Under the pieces are notes generated by a model. That model saw only the letters and a list, made by a program, of their open reading frames with translations, searched no databases and had not been told where the DNA came from. A stretch of DNA of 64,000 nucleotides from Amoebophrya sp. A120. Taxonomy: Eukaryota > Sar > Dinophyceae > Syndiniales > Amoebophryaceae. Positions within the stretch are counted from its first letter, which is position 1, and each line of letters begins with the position of its first letter. The stretch lies in the NCBI GenBank assembly GCA_905178155.1, contig CAJINV010000007.1, positions 876,627-940,626 of the forward strand, read 5' to 3'. The translations under genes were made by a program, and so were the position numbers. Below, piece after piece: positions 1-12,400 of this stretch.

Positions 1-1
1 C

Positions 2-1766
2 AAGAAGGTTCAAAGCCATGCTCAATCAACATCGCCATCTTCAGTGGTACCCGCTCAACAACAGCCCCCGCCCAGTAGCCGGCCAAACCTGACGCAACCT
101 ATGATGATCAACGTGGAGTATGACCACAAGTTGCGGAACTTCCAGGACATGGGCCAACGCAAATTCCTTGTCGGAAATCAGTTTCAGGCCGTTAAAAGTC
201 GTGCGTTACAGCAAGGAAATGTTGATAATGTCTCGAAGCTTCAGCCACCTGCTGTCAACGGAGCTAGTACTGGTGTAGAAGAAGTACCTCGAAATAAAGA
301 TGTTGATATGGTCGCTTATGAGGCCTACCTGCAGCAGTATAACCAGAATCAGCTGCATATGGATGTGTCAGGATTGAAATCGACAAAGTTGAAATAACTT
401 GCCATGCATAAAATGGATGCCAGTTGGAACCCAGTTTCCAAGTGGCGCATGAGAAATTTGGGTAGAGGCGGAATCCAGTTTGTCATGCTGTTTGGGTAAG
501 GAGGACGCCTTTTGTCATGCTACTTTAGCAGCTCTATTTCTACCCCGCAACAGGCTTACAATCTGCCTCCCTTGCCTACTCTGCAAGACAGGCATTTTGT
601 GGGTTGCATTTTACGCATGACAAACTATTTCAACTTTGACGATTTCGATCCTGACGCTTCCATACTGCAGCTGCAGCAGCAGCAGGCCCAAGCAGTCGCG
701 CCGCTCCGCGTCAAGGACCACTCCTACATATGACTTGCTCAAACGTTACAATCTCAAATGTCGTGACAATAGAATCTGGAATTTGTGTTGTGTGATGGGC
801 ATGACAGACTCGCGCAGCGTTCCACCTTTTGCAATACAAATTTCCCCAGATTGTAGTGGGGTTTGGAGCTCCGGAACTTGTCATGCGCAACCCTATGAGA
901 GTTGGCTAGATCATGCTCATCATGCAAGACAGATCTCAGATTCTATTGTAACGTTTGAGATTGTAACACCTGAGCGGGTTTTTATACTACACACCCCCCG
1001 CCTTCGTTTTGGATCAGAGACTGGGCCTTGTTGGAGGTACAACTTCTACTGCCGAGGAAGCAGTAGATCGTCGTACTCACAAAGAACAAGAGGACAGCAG
1101 CACAGCTGCAGCTTCGCTCGGTAAAAACTTCGACAACCTGTTTCGTTTGCCGCAAGAGGACCAAGATCAGCTTGCTCACCGCCCCTTGGATGAAAATAAT
1201 TTTAAGCTGCGACTCGAGGATCACGTTGAAAACGACAATGAACGCCAACTCCTTCCTATTAAGAGGAAAAATCCCCCCTCCCCATATCGAAAAGGTATGC
1301 TTCCGGAAATTTGTGATGCTGATTTGCGACCTCAAATCACGTCTGTCTTGCAAAAAGGCAACTCGACAAGCTACGCAGCATTGTGCAGGCGGTTTGTGAT
1401 GCTGATGGGCCTACAGCACGGACGTTTCTCATGCTAGACGCCTAGGCCAGAGCCTCTCTACTTAGGCCTAGTATGGGGCTGCATTCCTCTCCAGCAAGAC
1501 AGATCTTATTTGTGTACGCAAATCCTGCATCAGAAACTTCGTTCTGATATGGGGAGGGGGGATTTTTCCTGTTGATACTTCCTGCGTTTACGTTCTCTCC
1601 TGGTGATCAACATCATTCTGCGCTTACGTTCTCCCCAAGAAACACGACCGTCAAGGACGAGAGAGGCGACGAAACAAATCAGCGGACAAGCACTGATTCG
1701 TCCATGATTTCACCTCGAAATTCTAGCCGCCCGGTGACTTATCCCAACGGAAGACGAGTGTCTTAG
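2..1766 (+). CDS. Gene 1, C-terminal part: unrecognised low-complexity protein
   Basis: The reading frame is open from the window edge, so the start lies outside. Exons 2-357, 670-728, 992-1256 and 1583-1766 join in one frame (864 nt, 287 residues plus stop) once three introners and one direct-repeat copy each are removed. The exact multiple of three supports the model. The product is rich in Gln, Pro, Ser and Thr: a poly-Gln run (about residues 119-126), then an acidic stretch around NDNERQLLP and a Ser/Thr/Arg tail ending NGRRVS. I see no domain, signal peptide or membrane segment. The unspliced reading would stop inside each element. It could be a scaffold or a disordered tail of a larger protein; I do not recognise it. 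Confidence 0.7.
358..664 (+). mobile_element. Introner, family G
   Basis: Ends TATGGATGTGTCAGGATTG and CCTGACGCTTCCATA are inverted repeats. Direct repeat CTGCA at 353-357 and 665-669. Removal joins Gln-Leu codons in frame. Confidence 0.9.
729..986 (+). mobile_element. Introner, family J
   Basis: Starts TATGACTTGCTCAAACG, ends CTGAGCGGGTTTTTATA. Direct repeat CTACA at 724-728 and 987-991. Frame is restored by removal. Confidence 0.9.
1257..1577 (+). mobile_element. Introner, family D
   Basis: Starts TATTAAGAGGAAAAATCC, ends GGATTTTTCCTGTTGATA. Direct repeat CTTCC at 1252-1256 and 1578-1582. Frame is restored by removal. Confidence 0.9.
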
Positions 1767-2065
1767 TCTTACAGTTACAACACACTTTAGCAGATTTTTT
1801 TTGAAGGAGAACGCGAATGTGATCTGCATGTTGGGGGCATACAAAAATTCTGCAACAAGAATTGTTCATTGTGCGGAGAAATCGCAAACGACAAAAGCAT
1901 GTATAAAACTACTGAGGTGGCTCCTCGTCACGCGCAACATCTTCTCCCTCACACATGTTGACAGAGCTTGTTTGCGTTGCATCGTAGTTCTGGAAGATGA
2001 TGAGCACAAAAATTACGTGTAACACGTGACTGTGACAAGCTTTTTCCTTTCCATACAACCACAAG

Positions 2066-2778
2066 TTCGGGTGCAACCAATAGGTCCGCGCCCACGGCTA
2101 TCCAGGAAAAAACACCCATCCACATCCAATTTGTCATGCAAAAGATACATGAAATCCCGCGTCTGTCATGCAAAAAATGCATGGGGATAGGTTTTTTTCT
2201 GTGGATAGCGGCCATTTCCAACGCAACCGAACTGCAGCGGCGGCAAGACGATTATTTGAGGCAACTTTTTGGAATACAGTAAGTGATAGAAGTGTACTAG
2301 TTCTTGTCGGAGTGAAGAAGAAGTAGACTCAAACTCATACTGTTAACTTTTTTCTCTAAGGTACGCACTTTTATTCGAGTGAACGCGAATACAAAGCAAA
2401 TAGCTTCTCATGTATATGTTTTCAGCTTTAAGAACTAATCACACTGAAATTATGTTCTTGTACAGTACATTTATTCAATCGAGCGAGTGAGTAGTTTTGT
2501 TGCTCCTGACAGTAGATTTTGATGGATTTAGATTTGCATTTAGCTTTACGTTGTAAGTAGAAGTACGAAAAAAAGTAGGGCCAAGTCCTCGTGCGGACGC
2601 TGCAAAGGTCGCGGCACTTTTTCCGCACACTCCAGTTGATGTTCAATGTGGAGGTCGGCATAGTTTTCGCGAAACTTCTTCTTCAGCACAGGTGGACGTG
2701 GAGGCGAATTGCAGTCCTCACGAGGAGTCGCGCGAAGGCGGCAGGAGGCGAGAGATCGTGCGCCACGTTGGCCGTGAA
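2066..2778 (+). CDS. Possible small gene, incomplete model
   Basis: A coding-like exon ends at 2278 before GTAAGT. It starts near 2066 after a pyrimidine-rich tract and AG, and holds an introner at 2099-2207. It reads ...NATELQRRQDDYLRQLFGI. If spliced to the good acceptor near 2689 (CTTCTTCAG) it gains an Arg/Gly-rich tail and stops near 2778. No start codon is located and no domain is recognised. The introner with a near-matching direct repeat is the main reason to think this is transcribed coding sequence. Confidence 0.3.
2099..2207 (+). mobile_element. Introner, family I
   Basis: Starts TATCCAGGAAAAAACACCC, ends TTTTTTTCTGTGGATA. Flanks ACGGC and GCGGC (4 of 5 match). One of the shortest copies. 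Confidence 0.75.
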
Positions 2779-2779
2779 C

Positions 2780-3491
2780 TTCTAGTGAGCGATTGCCAAA
2801 AACAAAATATAGTGTCACGAGTAGAAATCAACAGGAGACTCACACTCAGAGATGAGCTTTCAATTGGATGTTGGTGGTGGAGAGGGGACCAGTAGTACTG
2901 AGAGTTTATTTAGTACTTCTGCAGTTTGCTGCGGCCTCATGATGCTGCTCAACAAAAAGGAGATGGGGCTGGGTGATCATGTTGACCGTGGTTCTTGGTT
3001 TTTCTTTTTTCCTCGTTCCTGTGAGTGTACCTGTGCCTCGAGTAGGAATTTGATAAGCCTCATCAACTGCTCGCAGAAGTGTCTCCTGCTCGTCACGATC
3101 ATTTTCATTGCGAGGAAAAATAATGTGCGTTACAACATCACCTGGAGCTGCATCATGTTTCCTCTTCGACTCCGCTCCTCGTGGCTAAAGGTGCAGCCTC
3201 GTCCAGGGCTTGTCATTCTCACTCAGGCACGCTCCACGACAAGAAGATGACCACCAGCTTCGATAAAGCCACTGCGACAACGCCAACATCCATGGTAACG
3301 ATCCACGCGTGTTCTTAGCGTTTATTAAATAAACGGTAAGAGCAACCGATAGCACCCTCACACGCACCGTCTCATCTGGATCTGCGTCGTACTTGAAAAG
3401 AAGGTAGCCACAGCACTGAAAGCAGGACCAAGCAGCGCTAAGCGCACGACGGACTTTTCTGCAAGCCAGGAGCAGAAAGCCGGGCTAAAAA
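2780..3491 (+). other. Intergenic stretch without a supported gene
   Basis: Short open frames on both strands overlap and none has convincing codon use. A 16-codon ATG frame at 3247-3294 runs into GTAACG and could be a tiny first exon, but it cannot join the channel ATG in frame because TAA precedes that ATG at 3486-3488. Confidence 0.4.
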
Positions 3492-6400
3492 ATGGCGGAC
3501 GGAGCTGGAAATAAGATGGCGGCCACCGGCATGTCCGACGCCACTTTAACCGCCTACGGCATTCTCAAACGTTACATGCTCAATTGCTACATGAATTTGT
3601 CATGCAAAAACACCATCATCATCCTCACGACCAAGCTCCTGCTCCGCATGACAAATTCCCGATGGGCCAAACCGCACCTAAATCTGTGCGGAATTTGTAA
3701 TGTTACAGGTGCAACCTTCCCTCTTTCACTTTTCTCATTCTTGCATTACAAATTCATGTAACAGTTGAGAGTGTAACAATTGAGAGTCCCATACTGCCTC
3801 CGCCACGGGGACCAGCTCGTCGCATGGCCTCACGGGCGCGGAACTCCCGTCGAAGGCGAATATGGTGGCGGATGCAAATCTCGGACTGACTATGCAATAC
3901 AAATTTTTACCCCGCCCGTGCAAGACATACAAACTGCATCACAAATTCTGCCACGACTCCAAAGCAATGAAACTTGTAACGCTGTTGAACAATCTTGGGG
4001 AGAATTTTGTCATGCAAAGACAGCATCTGTAATTGTATGTCGTGTACAACTTGCGGTAGAGTTTCTATGAATATTGACCGACAAGGAAATCAACGCGAAG
4101 AAGATGGAGAAGGAAAAGTTCTATCAAATGCAAATATGTCTTGGTCTGGAAACTTGTAGTGCTGAGTCGTGATCAGTGAATTCTCTGTAATGCACAGCCA
4201 AGCATGAGAAATATGTCTATGTGCGCTGCTTAGTGCTGCGCTTACGCTTTCCGCATGGCCAGCTGCGTTTTGCATTACAAGCAAAAGGGTTTCTTCTTGG
4301 ACACGCATCACAAACTCTTCAGTCATGCCAGACAAGCATGACAAGCCTTGCATCCTACTTACTTCCAGACCAAGACACATTTGCAATGCATAAGTTCCTG
4401 AAAGACGCCATGTTTATCGACGAAAGGGGGATGATATCCACTGCAAATGTGTCTTGGTCTGGAAGAGTGCAACTTTGTCATGCTTGGTCGATAATGCAGA
4501 AAAGTATGTCATGCTTGCTGCGCTAAAGCGCTTCTATATGTTTGCAATGCAAAAAGCCGATTTGTCATGCGGTTAACGCTAGACATAGCCGCTCAGAAAC
4601 AGGTCATGCGCGGCCCGGCAATACAGTTTGCGTATCATTCGGGCATTAGCATGACAACTTTCCAGACCGAGGAGCCATGTTTGCAATGCATAGATGACGG
4701 TGTTACCGGACGCGCGCGAAATCCTGCGGCAACGGCACTTCACGCTCGAGGGCTTCACGTTGGAAGAGCAAGTAGATGAAATTCGGCGGATCCGGAGAAG
4801 AGGCAAGAACGAGATTCAGCGGTCCCAGAACTTTATCCATTGCAATAAAGCTACTATCGGGCTAGTGGTAATCGTAATTGCATTTACAAATTAGCTCAGC
4901 AACATGTCGACACATGGAATCTATTTCTCATGCTGATTTAGCGTTAGCCTGAGGAAAAAGAGATTTATCATTATCTCTTGTATGATTGCGATTAGTAAAA
5001 AGTACAACGAGTCCAGCACCTCCACCAATAGTACCACAACTTTTGCACCGCATAAGCTTGAACCTCGCGTTCCGGCGGAATGTCGAAGAAGTGGGAATCT
5101 TGTATAACCTGCTTAGGTGTTGCAATCCCAAGAATAGAAACTGGAATTTGCCTTGTATGAGCAGCATGACTAACATAAAAATCCTTGCGCTCCTTTTCGC
5201 AACACAGATTTCGCCAGATTTCAGTGCGAGTTTGGGGCTCCGAAACTTGTCACGCGCAATCCTATGCGAGTTGGCTAGATGATGCACTTTTTGCATCACA
5301 GGTTTCCATTTCCATTGTAACAGTTGAGATTGTAACGTCTGAGCGGGTCATATCTTGCGGCATGCGGCAGTGAAGTTTGGCGTGCTTCCCGCCGATATCA
5401 AATGCAAAAATGTCTGGGTCTGGAAACTTGTGATGCTGGGTGGCGTCTCATGATGAGGCCAGAAATGCTGGCTCAGCATGACAAGTTTCTGAGCTTCTAG
5501 GTGTTGCCTATTCTGCATGACAAACCGCGTTCCTGCATCACAGAAAAGTGGAGCTCTTGGGTAACGTGCATGACAGGTTTAAGAGTCATGCCAGACAAGC
5601 ATGACAAACATGCATTCTTTCAGACCCAGACATTTTTGCATTTGATAGCCGATTTCGAACGTGAGCTGGAGCTGTCGCAAATGGCGAAGGGGGGGATGTT
5701 TGAAATGCAGGACCCGAAGGCGCTGGCTACCAGTGCGCTCAACGTGGATGTTATCACGAGAAAAAAGTGCTACAGTTACACATTTGTTGGAGTTTCTGCA
5801 TCACAGATTTTCTCTGTGCGACAGAGAAAACTTGTATTGCGAAGATCATAAGGGAAAACAGGAAGTAAACGAGGCTCCTAGGCATTTCCTGCATGAGAAA
5901 GGTTGTGTGTGTTGCCGGTCTTGCATAGACTATGTGTGTAACTGTAACACTTTTTTCTTGCGATAGATGCGCCGGAATGGATCAAGGCGTTGCTGGAGTT
6001 GTCGGGTTTAACCGGCATCCGGGATTACATCCGAGAGGATCGGATTATGCAATACAAATCTCCTGTACATGTGCAAAATGCATCACAAATGTCACCAAGT
6101 TGGAGCATGCCACTTCCTTGTGTGTCATGCTGAACGGAATTGAAAGAAAGTTTTGTCATGCAGAAACCGCATGTGTACATGTACAGGAAATTTACTGTGG
6201 ATACGGATGCGACGGAAAGAATCCGATTACGTCCACCAATTTCCCGACGTATTCCGATTAGTTTCCTCCCTCGACTTCGAACTTGGCGGATCGTTGCTGA
6301 TTCTGGTGAACTATGCATTGCAAAAGCATAAGCATGATCGCACGAAGTCGAAGTAGAATCCGCATTACAAATTTTTTCAGAAGAAAAAACGGAGTAGTTT

Positions 6401-9400
6401 ATTCCAATGCTGAATTAGGTATGGAGCTAGACCTGGCAGGCTGTTGTACTGCGATTAGAAGTTTACTTTTAGTACGAGTGCGATACTACTTGTGCAAGGC
6501 ATATGAGCGCGGGGTTCTTATCCTGGCAGATCTCCCAATTCGATCGGTACGCGAACGCAGACATGTTTGACGCGCTGGAATATCGTAAGGAAAAATCCTC
6601 CCTCCCCATATCGAGACGGGATTTCTGATGATGGATTTGTGTACACAAATGCGCTTTGTATTGCAGAAAGGCACTGCGGCCAGATCCCCAGCCTAGGTCG
6701 GGGCGTTTGGGTCTAGTCGCTCAGCATTGCTGCAAACGGCTGCCCTCTAGGCCCAACAGCATGACAAATCGCTGCTATAATGGGGCGGGAGCTTCTGCCA
6801 TTGTCTTCTTGCAAGACAAATGCGATTTGTGGCCACAAACCAGCAACGCAAATTTCCGGAAATATACCTTTTCGATATGGGGAGGGGGAATTTTCCCTCT
6901 CAATATGGAAAAGTTCTTCACGCTTCTATTTTTCGGGGAGTGGACACTGCGAATTGTTGCCTACGGCTTCACCTCGATCTTCGAACCGTTTAACGGATTT
7001 GATACCTTTTTGGTCGTCGGGTGCGGGTTTTTGCCGCAGTTTATGCAACGAAAAAACTGTTTCACTGTGAACTTGTGATGGAGAAAATGGAACACAGAAC
7101 TATTTGTCTTGCTACACGAGCAAGGCGTTGGATTGGCAAGCGTGTTTTCCCGTGGGAAGCGCGCATGGCAGATTTTCAGTGTCATGTGTAACAAACTTGT
7201 GATGCAGGTCTTGCAAAATCATCACAGTGAAACACTTTTTTCGTACGATACAGTTTGTCCTGCCACTACTTGGAGTGGAACTGGACCCCAGTGGGATGCG
7301 GACTTTCACAGGTATGGTTTTGGTATAGAAGTACTTGAAGAATCAAATTCAAAGTCAAACTTCTTGTGCTGGCTGGCTGGCTGTAGGTGGTGGTCGGCGG
7401 TGGCCTCTTATCATGTGCTTTGTAGCTACGGGCAGCTCGGGCACCATGAAGATGAAAGCATCGTCATTTTTGTACGTGGTAGTGGCTGTGAGTTCGTGTT
7501 CGCACTTGATTCAAAGAAAAACAATTTTACAAAAGTGCAACGACATCAGCCCTCCGTACCATCCGCGTGATCCGCGTGGCGAAAGCGGTCCGGATGCGCC
7601 CGGAGTTCAAGGAAATGTGGGAGTTGGTGAACGGTTTTGCGAGCTCGATTCTGGTCACCTCCTGGACGCTGATCATCCTGATCATCTTCGTCTACTGTTT
7701 CGGCGTGTTGGCGGTGAAGCTCCTCCAGCAGGAAGGCTTCGAGCAGCCCCACCACGACGGTATCCTCTGCAAAAGTACTATCGTGGTCCTAGTAGTCGTA
7801 CTATGCAGTTTATGCATGACAACCCTGCTATTGTAAATTTGAATTAGCATGGCAAATTCAAATTCAAAAAAAAAAAAAATTAGCATGACAAATTCGGAAT
7901 TCCACTTTTCTTTTAGCTCAAATCTGTATTGCAATTCCCCCTAAGGACGATACTTTTGCAATGCATAGACGTGGACTACAAACAAGTACTATACGGAGAC
8001 GTCATGGACGGCATGCTGTCCATGTTTCAGGTCGTCACCTTAGACGTATGACCGTGCACAACTACACCCCCTCCCCCTCATGATTTGTGTTGCATAAACA
8101 CGCAATAGAAGGGCCGGCAAGAGTGCAGCTTTTGCATGACAAATTCTCTTCATCGGATTGTAGTAGTGTTTGGGCTGCCACCAGAAATATCTTCGATGCC
8201 ACCATTCCCAAGGGGCAAATAAGAGTGGACTTGGTTTTTTGCATGACAAATCAGGGAGACGAGGGGGAGTTGTGCACTTTCATAAGACGCGTTTTCTGAC
8301 GGGATCGTGCGGAAGTTGACGTTTCAAGAACTGGCGAAACGGTTTTTGCCCGAGGGGGGGAATGTGTTTCTCTACGAGTACGATCTCCGCGGGTACTATC
8401 CACAGTAAATTTCCTGTACATGTACAAATGCGATTTCTCTTTCTGCATGACAGAGCTTTCTTTTAAGTACTTCTAATATTCAGCAGGAAAGTGGCAGCTC
8501 CAGGTTGATGACTTTTGTGATGCATTTTGTACATGTACAGGAAATTTGTATTGCATAGGCACACGTCTTCGCTGGACTTCACCACGACCACCACCACCAC
8601 AATGGCGCCGGTGATTTTACCACCGAACGTCACAAGTACCACTTTGTCCCCGACACAAATCCAAGCGGCAATTTTAGAGGGCACCATGACGGCGAGTCCA
8701 CCTGCAGGGGGTGGTGGTGCAGGAAACATGTACGGCATCGACATGACAAACATGCTCTCCATCGACGGGGAGCTATTAGTTCGGTTGCGGCCACTATCGC
8801 AAGAAAAAAGTGTTACAGTTACACATTGTGTTGCAGGTGGTGAAGCAAGACAGACAAGCTCTGTCATGCCGGATATGCATAGGAGCCTCGTTCCATAGGT
8901 GTTTTCCCTTAGGATTTCTGCATTACAAGTTTTCTCTCTCATGCAGAGAACTTTGTGTTGCTGAATTGATTACAAACTTGGAACTGTAGCACTTTTTTCG
9001 TGGGATAGCCAAACGGCGGCGACTCCGATTGGCAGATCTTCTACATGTATGCATTGCAAATATGTTTGGGTCTGGAAACTTGTGATGCGGGCTGGACAAT
9101 GTTGAGGACGTCTCAATTGGTGGCCACGCATGACAAATTTTTGAGCTGCTAGGTGTTGCCTGTTCTGCATGGAAAACTGCATTTCTGCATCACAGAAAAC
9201 TGGGATGTTTGGCTAACGTGCATGACAGACTTGAGAGTCATGCTGGCCGAGCATGACAAAGAACTTTTACTTTGCATTCTTCCAGACCCAGACATATTTG
9301 CAGTGCATAGCTTGCGGTTGTTTTTCGCCCTGTTTGTCGTGATCGCAAACATGGTCGTGTTGAACACCATTATGGCGATATGCAAGAAAAAAACTGTGTA

Positions 9401-12400
9401 AGTGTAAATTTGTGTTGCAGAACATGCAACAGAGTTGCGCCTGTCATGCCAGACAGCCATGAAGTCCTCTTTTCACGTGTGTTTCCCCTTACAAGTCACG
9501 CATAACAGGTTTTCTCTGTCATTTGTTATGCTGTTTCTCAAAGAAAGTTACACTTACACACTTTTTTTCTTGGATAGGCGATGGTGGTGCAGAAGACATT
9601 TCAATATCCACAGCAATTTTCCCGTACGGTACACTAGTACAAGTGCGGTCTGTGCATGGCAAAACTTGGCTTCGATCCTAGTTTAGCATGTGACAAGTTT
9701 TAGTACACTCCAAAGCGAGGATGAAAGTTGTGATGCACCTTGTACATGTGCGGGAAATTTGTATTGCATATTCAACTGTCCAAACAGGATGAGGAGGTGA
9801 TGGCCCGGCAGATGCAGGAACAGAAGGAAAGGGAACTGATGATTTTGACGGAGATGTTTTTGTATGAACTGCAAAAGTATCGTACTCGTATAAATGCATT
9901 ACAAATTTTCTCAGCATGAGAAATAAAATTTCTAATGCTGATTTGCCTTCACAAAGAATAAGAAATTTGTAATGCAAGACCAGCATTTATACGAGTACGA
10001 TAGTTTTGCACAGGATATTTTGGACATCGACGTCGACAGGTCCGGCGATTTGACGATATGATCCAGGAAAAAACTACACCCATGAGCCCCACCCGATTTG
10101 TCATGCAAAACATGCAAAAAGTGCTGTGTTTGTCATGCAGAAAATGGATGGGGAAGGGGATGGGTCTTTAGTTTTTCCTGGATAGACGAGGCGGGAGTTC
10201 TACGCCGCGTTGGACTACTATGGAAGCGTCAGGATTGAAATCGTCAAAGTTGAAATAATTTCTCATGCATAAATTGCAAGGCATGAAGTGCCTCTCTTGC
10301 AGGGGCGGCAAGTGAGGCCGACTGTCAGCCTGTTTGGGGTCTGCGGTAGAGCTGCTAATGTAGCATGACAAAACGCGCCTTCTGTCCCTAAACAGCAAGA
10401 CAAACTGGATTTGGGCGGCGCCGAAATTTGTCATGCACCGCTTGGAAATTGGGCTTCCATTTCCAACTGGTATCGATTTTATACATTACAAGTTATTTCA
10501 ACTTTGTCGATTTCAAACCTGACGCTTCCATAACTACAACGAGTACATTAGAGACAGATTGTATCCACGAAAAGAGACCCATCCCCAACATCCAATTCAT
10601 CATGCAAATCATGCATAAAATCCGGTGTTTGTCATGCAGAAAATGCTGGATGGGGACGGATGGGCTTTTTCTCCTGGATAGATTGTCTGATTTAGACATG
10701 GCGCCGGAGTTATCAAACGCAAAAATGTCTGGGTCTGGAAGAGTCGGGGACTGTCATGCACATTCTGCATCACCCGTGAGGTCTGTGATGCTGGTGCTAG
10801 CATCACAGATTTTTTGAGAGCTTCTTGATGCTAATTACGCATGAGAAATGCCCTCTCCTCGTGCCAAGAACTGACTCCTCTGGCTGCTCAGGCAACACAG
10901 ATACTTTTAGAATTCACAGAGAGCATTGCAAATTGCATTCTTCCAGACCCAGACACTTTTGCAGTTGATAGGAGTATCTGAAAGAAACCTGGGGAATTCT
11001 GGATGACGGCGACGGGAAATTGACCGTCTTCGAGTTCTATGCATTGCAAAAGTATCGTACTCGTATGAATGCATTACAAATTCCCTCAGCATGAGAAAGA
11101 AAATTTGTAATGCGGATTTACCTTAAGAACAAGATTTGTAATGCATGTAAGAGGAGGAAGAAGGTGCCTCCCCGATAACCGAGCCGGATACAGAACAAAA
11201 GAAAGAGGCTAAAAGACGACAGGAGGAGGAAGAAGAAAAAAAAGGAAGGAAGCAGAAGAAGCAAGCAAGTGGATTAGTATAATAATCGGGCTTGATGCGT
11301 CGAATTTCTACAATAATCTAACGCTTGCTACGGCGCTAAGGGCTTATAGGCGGAGCGGGGTGCACCCGTGCTATCTGAAATTGGTCGCAGCGATGAACTG
11401 GAATAAGGAAGTTTGGTTACGCAACGGGGATACGTACGCGAAAGCAAAAAACCGCCACGACTTAACTCAGGGCTCAGTAGAGTGCATGTTAGCAGGCACG
11501 TTGGTTTTCATGCCAGGAGTGGAGGCGGTGCGAGAATACGTAGAGGGGGTATTTGATGAAGGAGGAAGAGTAAAGGGAGAAAAAGAACTAAAGCAAGCGA
11601 AGACGAGTTTAAGGGAAAAAATTCAGGACAGTTTTGGGATGACTAAAGAGGACGGGGCGGATACGTCATTTCCGCCGTACGTAATAGAAGGCGAGACGGA
11701 CGAGATATATCAGAGGAACAAACCAGCCAGAACAGGGAGGAGAAAGAAAAGAGTACTGAAAAGGAATAGAAGGAATAAGAAAAAACGTGAATGGATAGGG
11801 GAGCTGAACGAGGTGGAAAGAGAAAAGAAACACCCGCAGACGCTAGCAGTGCAGTTCGTAGATGATGGCACGTTGGCACTCACATACCATGAAGAAGACC
11901 ACGAAAAAGTATTAAAAATATTGGAAGAGATAGCAATAGCGTGCGAAGTGATGTATACTCGCGAAGGGCAATTCTTGGCACCTCAGAAGTGCGAACTTAC
12001 ATCATCAGACAAAGAAGAGCGAAGAAGGAAAGAGGTGCAGCAAGCATTTAGGCCGTTCGGAATAAGATTCAGCGAGAAGAAGACGATAAAGATACTTGGA
12101 GCGACAATAACAACGCTAGGGACGGAGCAGCGGAGAAGACTAATAAAAGGACAAGTAAGGCAAAGCATAGGCATAGGGCAGCACTTATCGCTACAGGTGA
12201 TGAAGGCAAGGCGGAAGATCAGCGGCGAAGAATTAAAATGGGTCACACAAGTATTCTTTACGTCGGCGATGATCTACTTCCTCCCTGTAGTGCAGATGTT
12301 CTTCACGGACAAAGATTGGGCAGAGCTGATGGGAGAGCTGGCAGTGGTCATAGCGGAAGCAATGGGATTTACAGAGAAAACGACGCGGAAGCTAATGGAG

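Noticed and set aside
2546-2818. Minus-strand frame of 90 codons opposite the weak gene at 2066
   Set aside because: Competes with a plus-strand exon that has a plausible acceptor; no domain.
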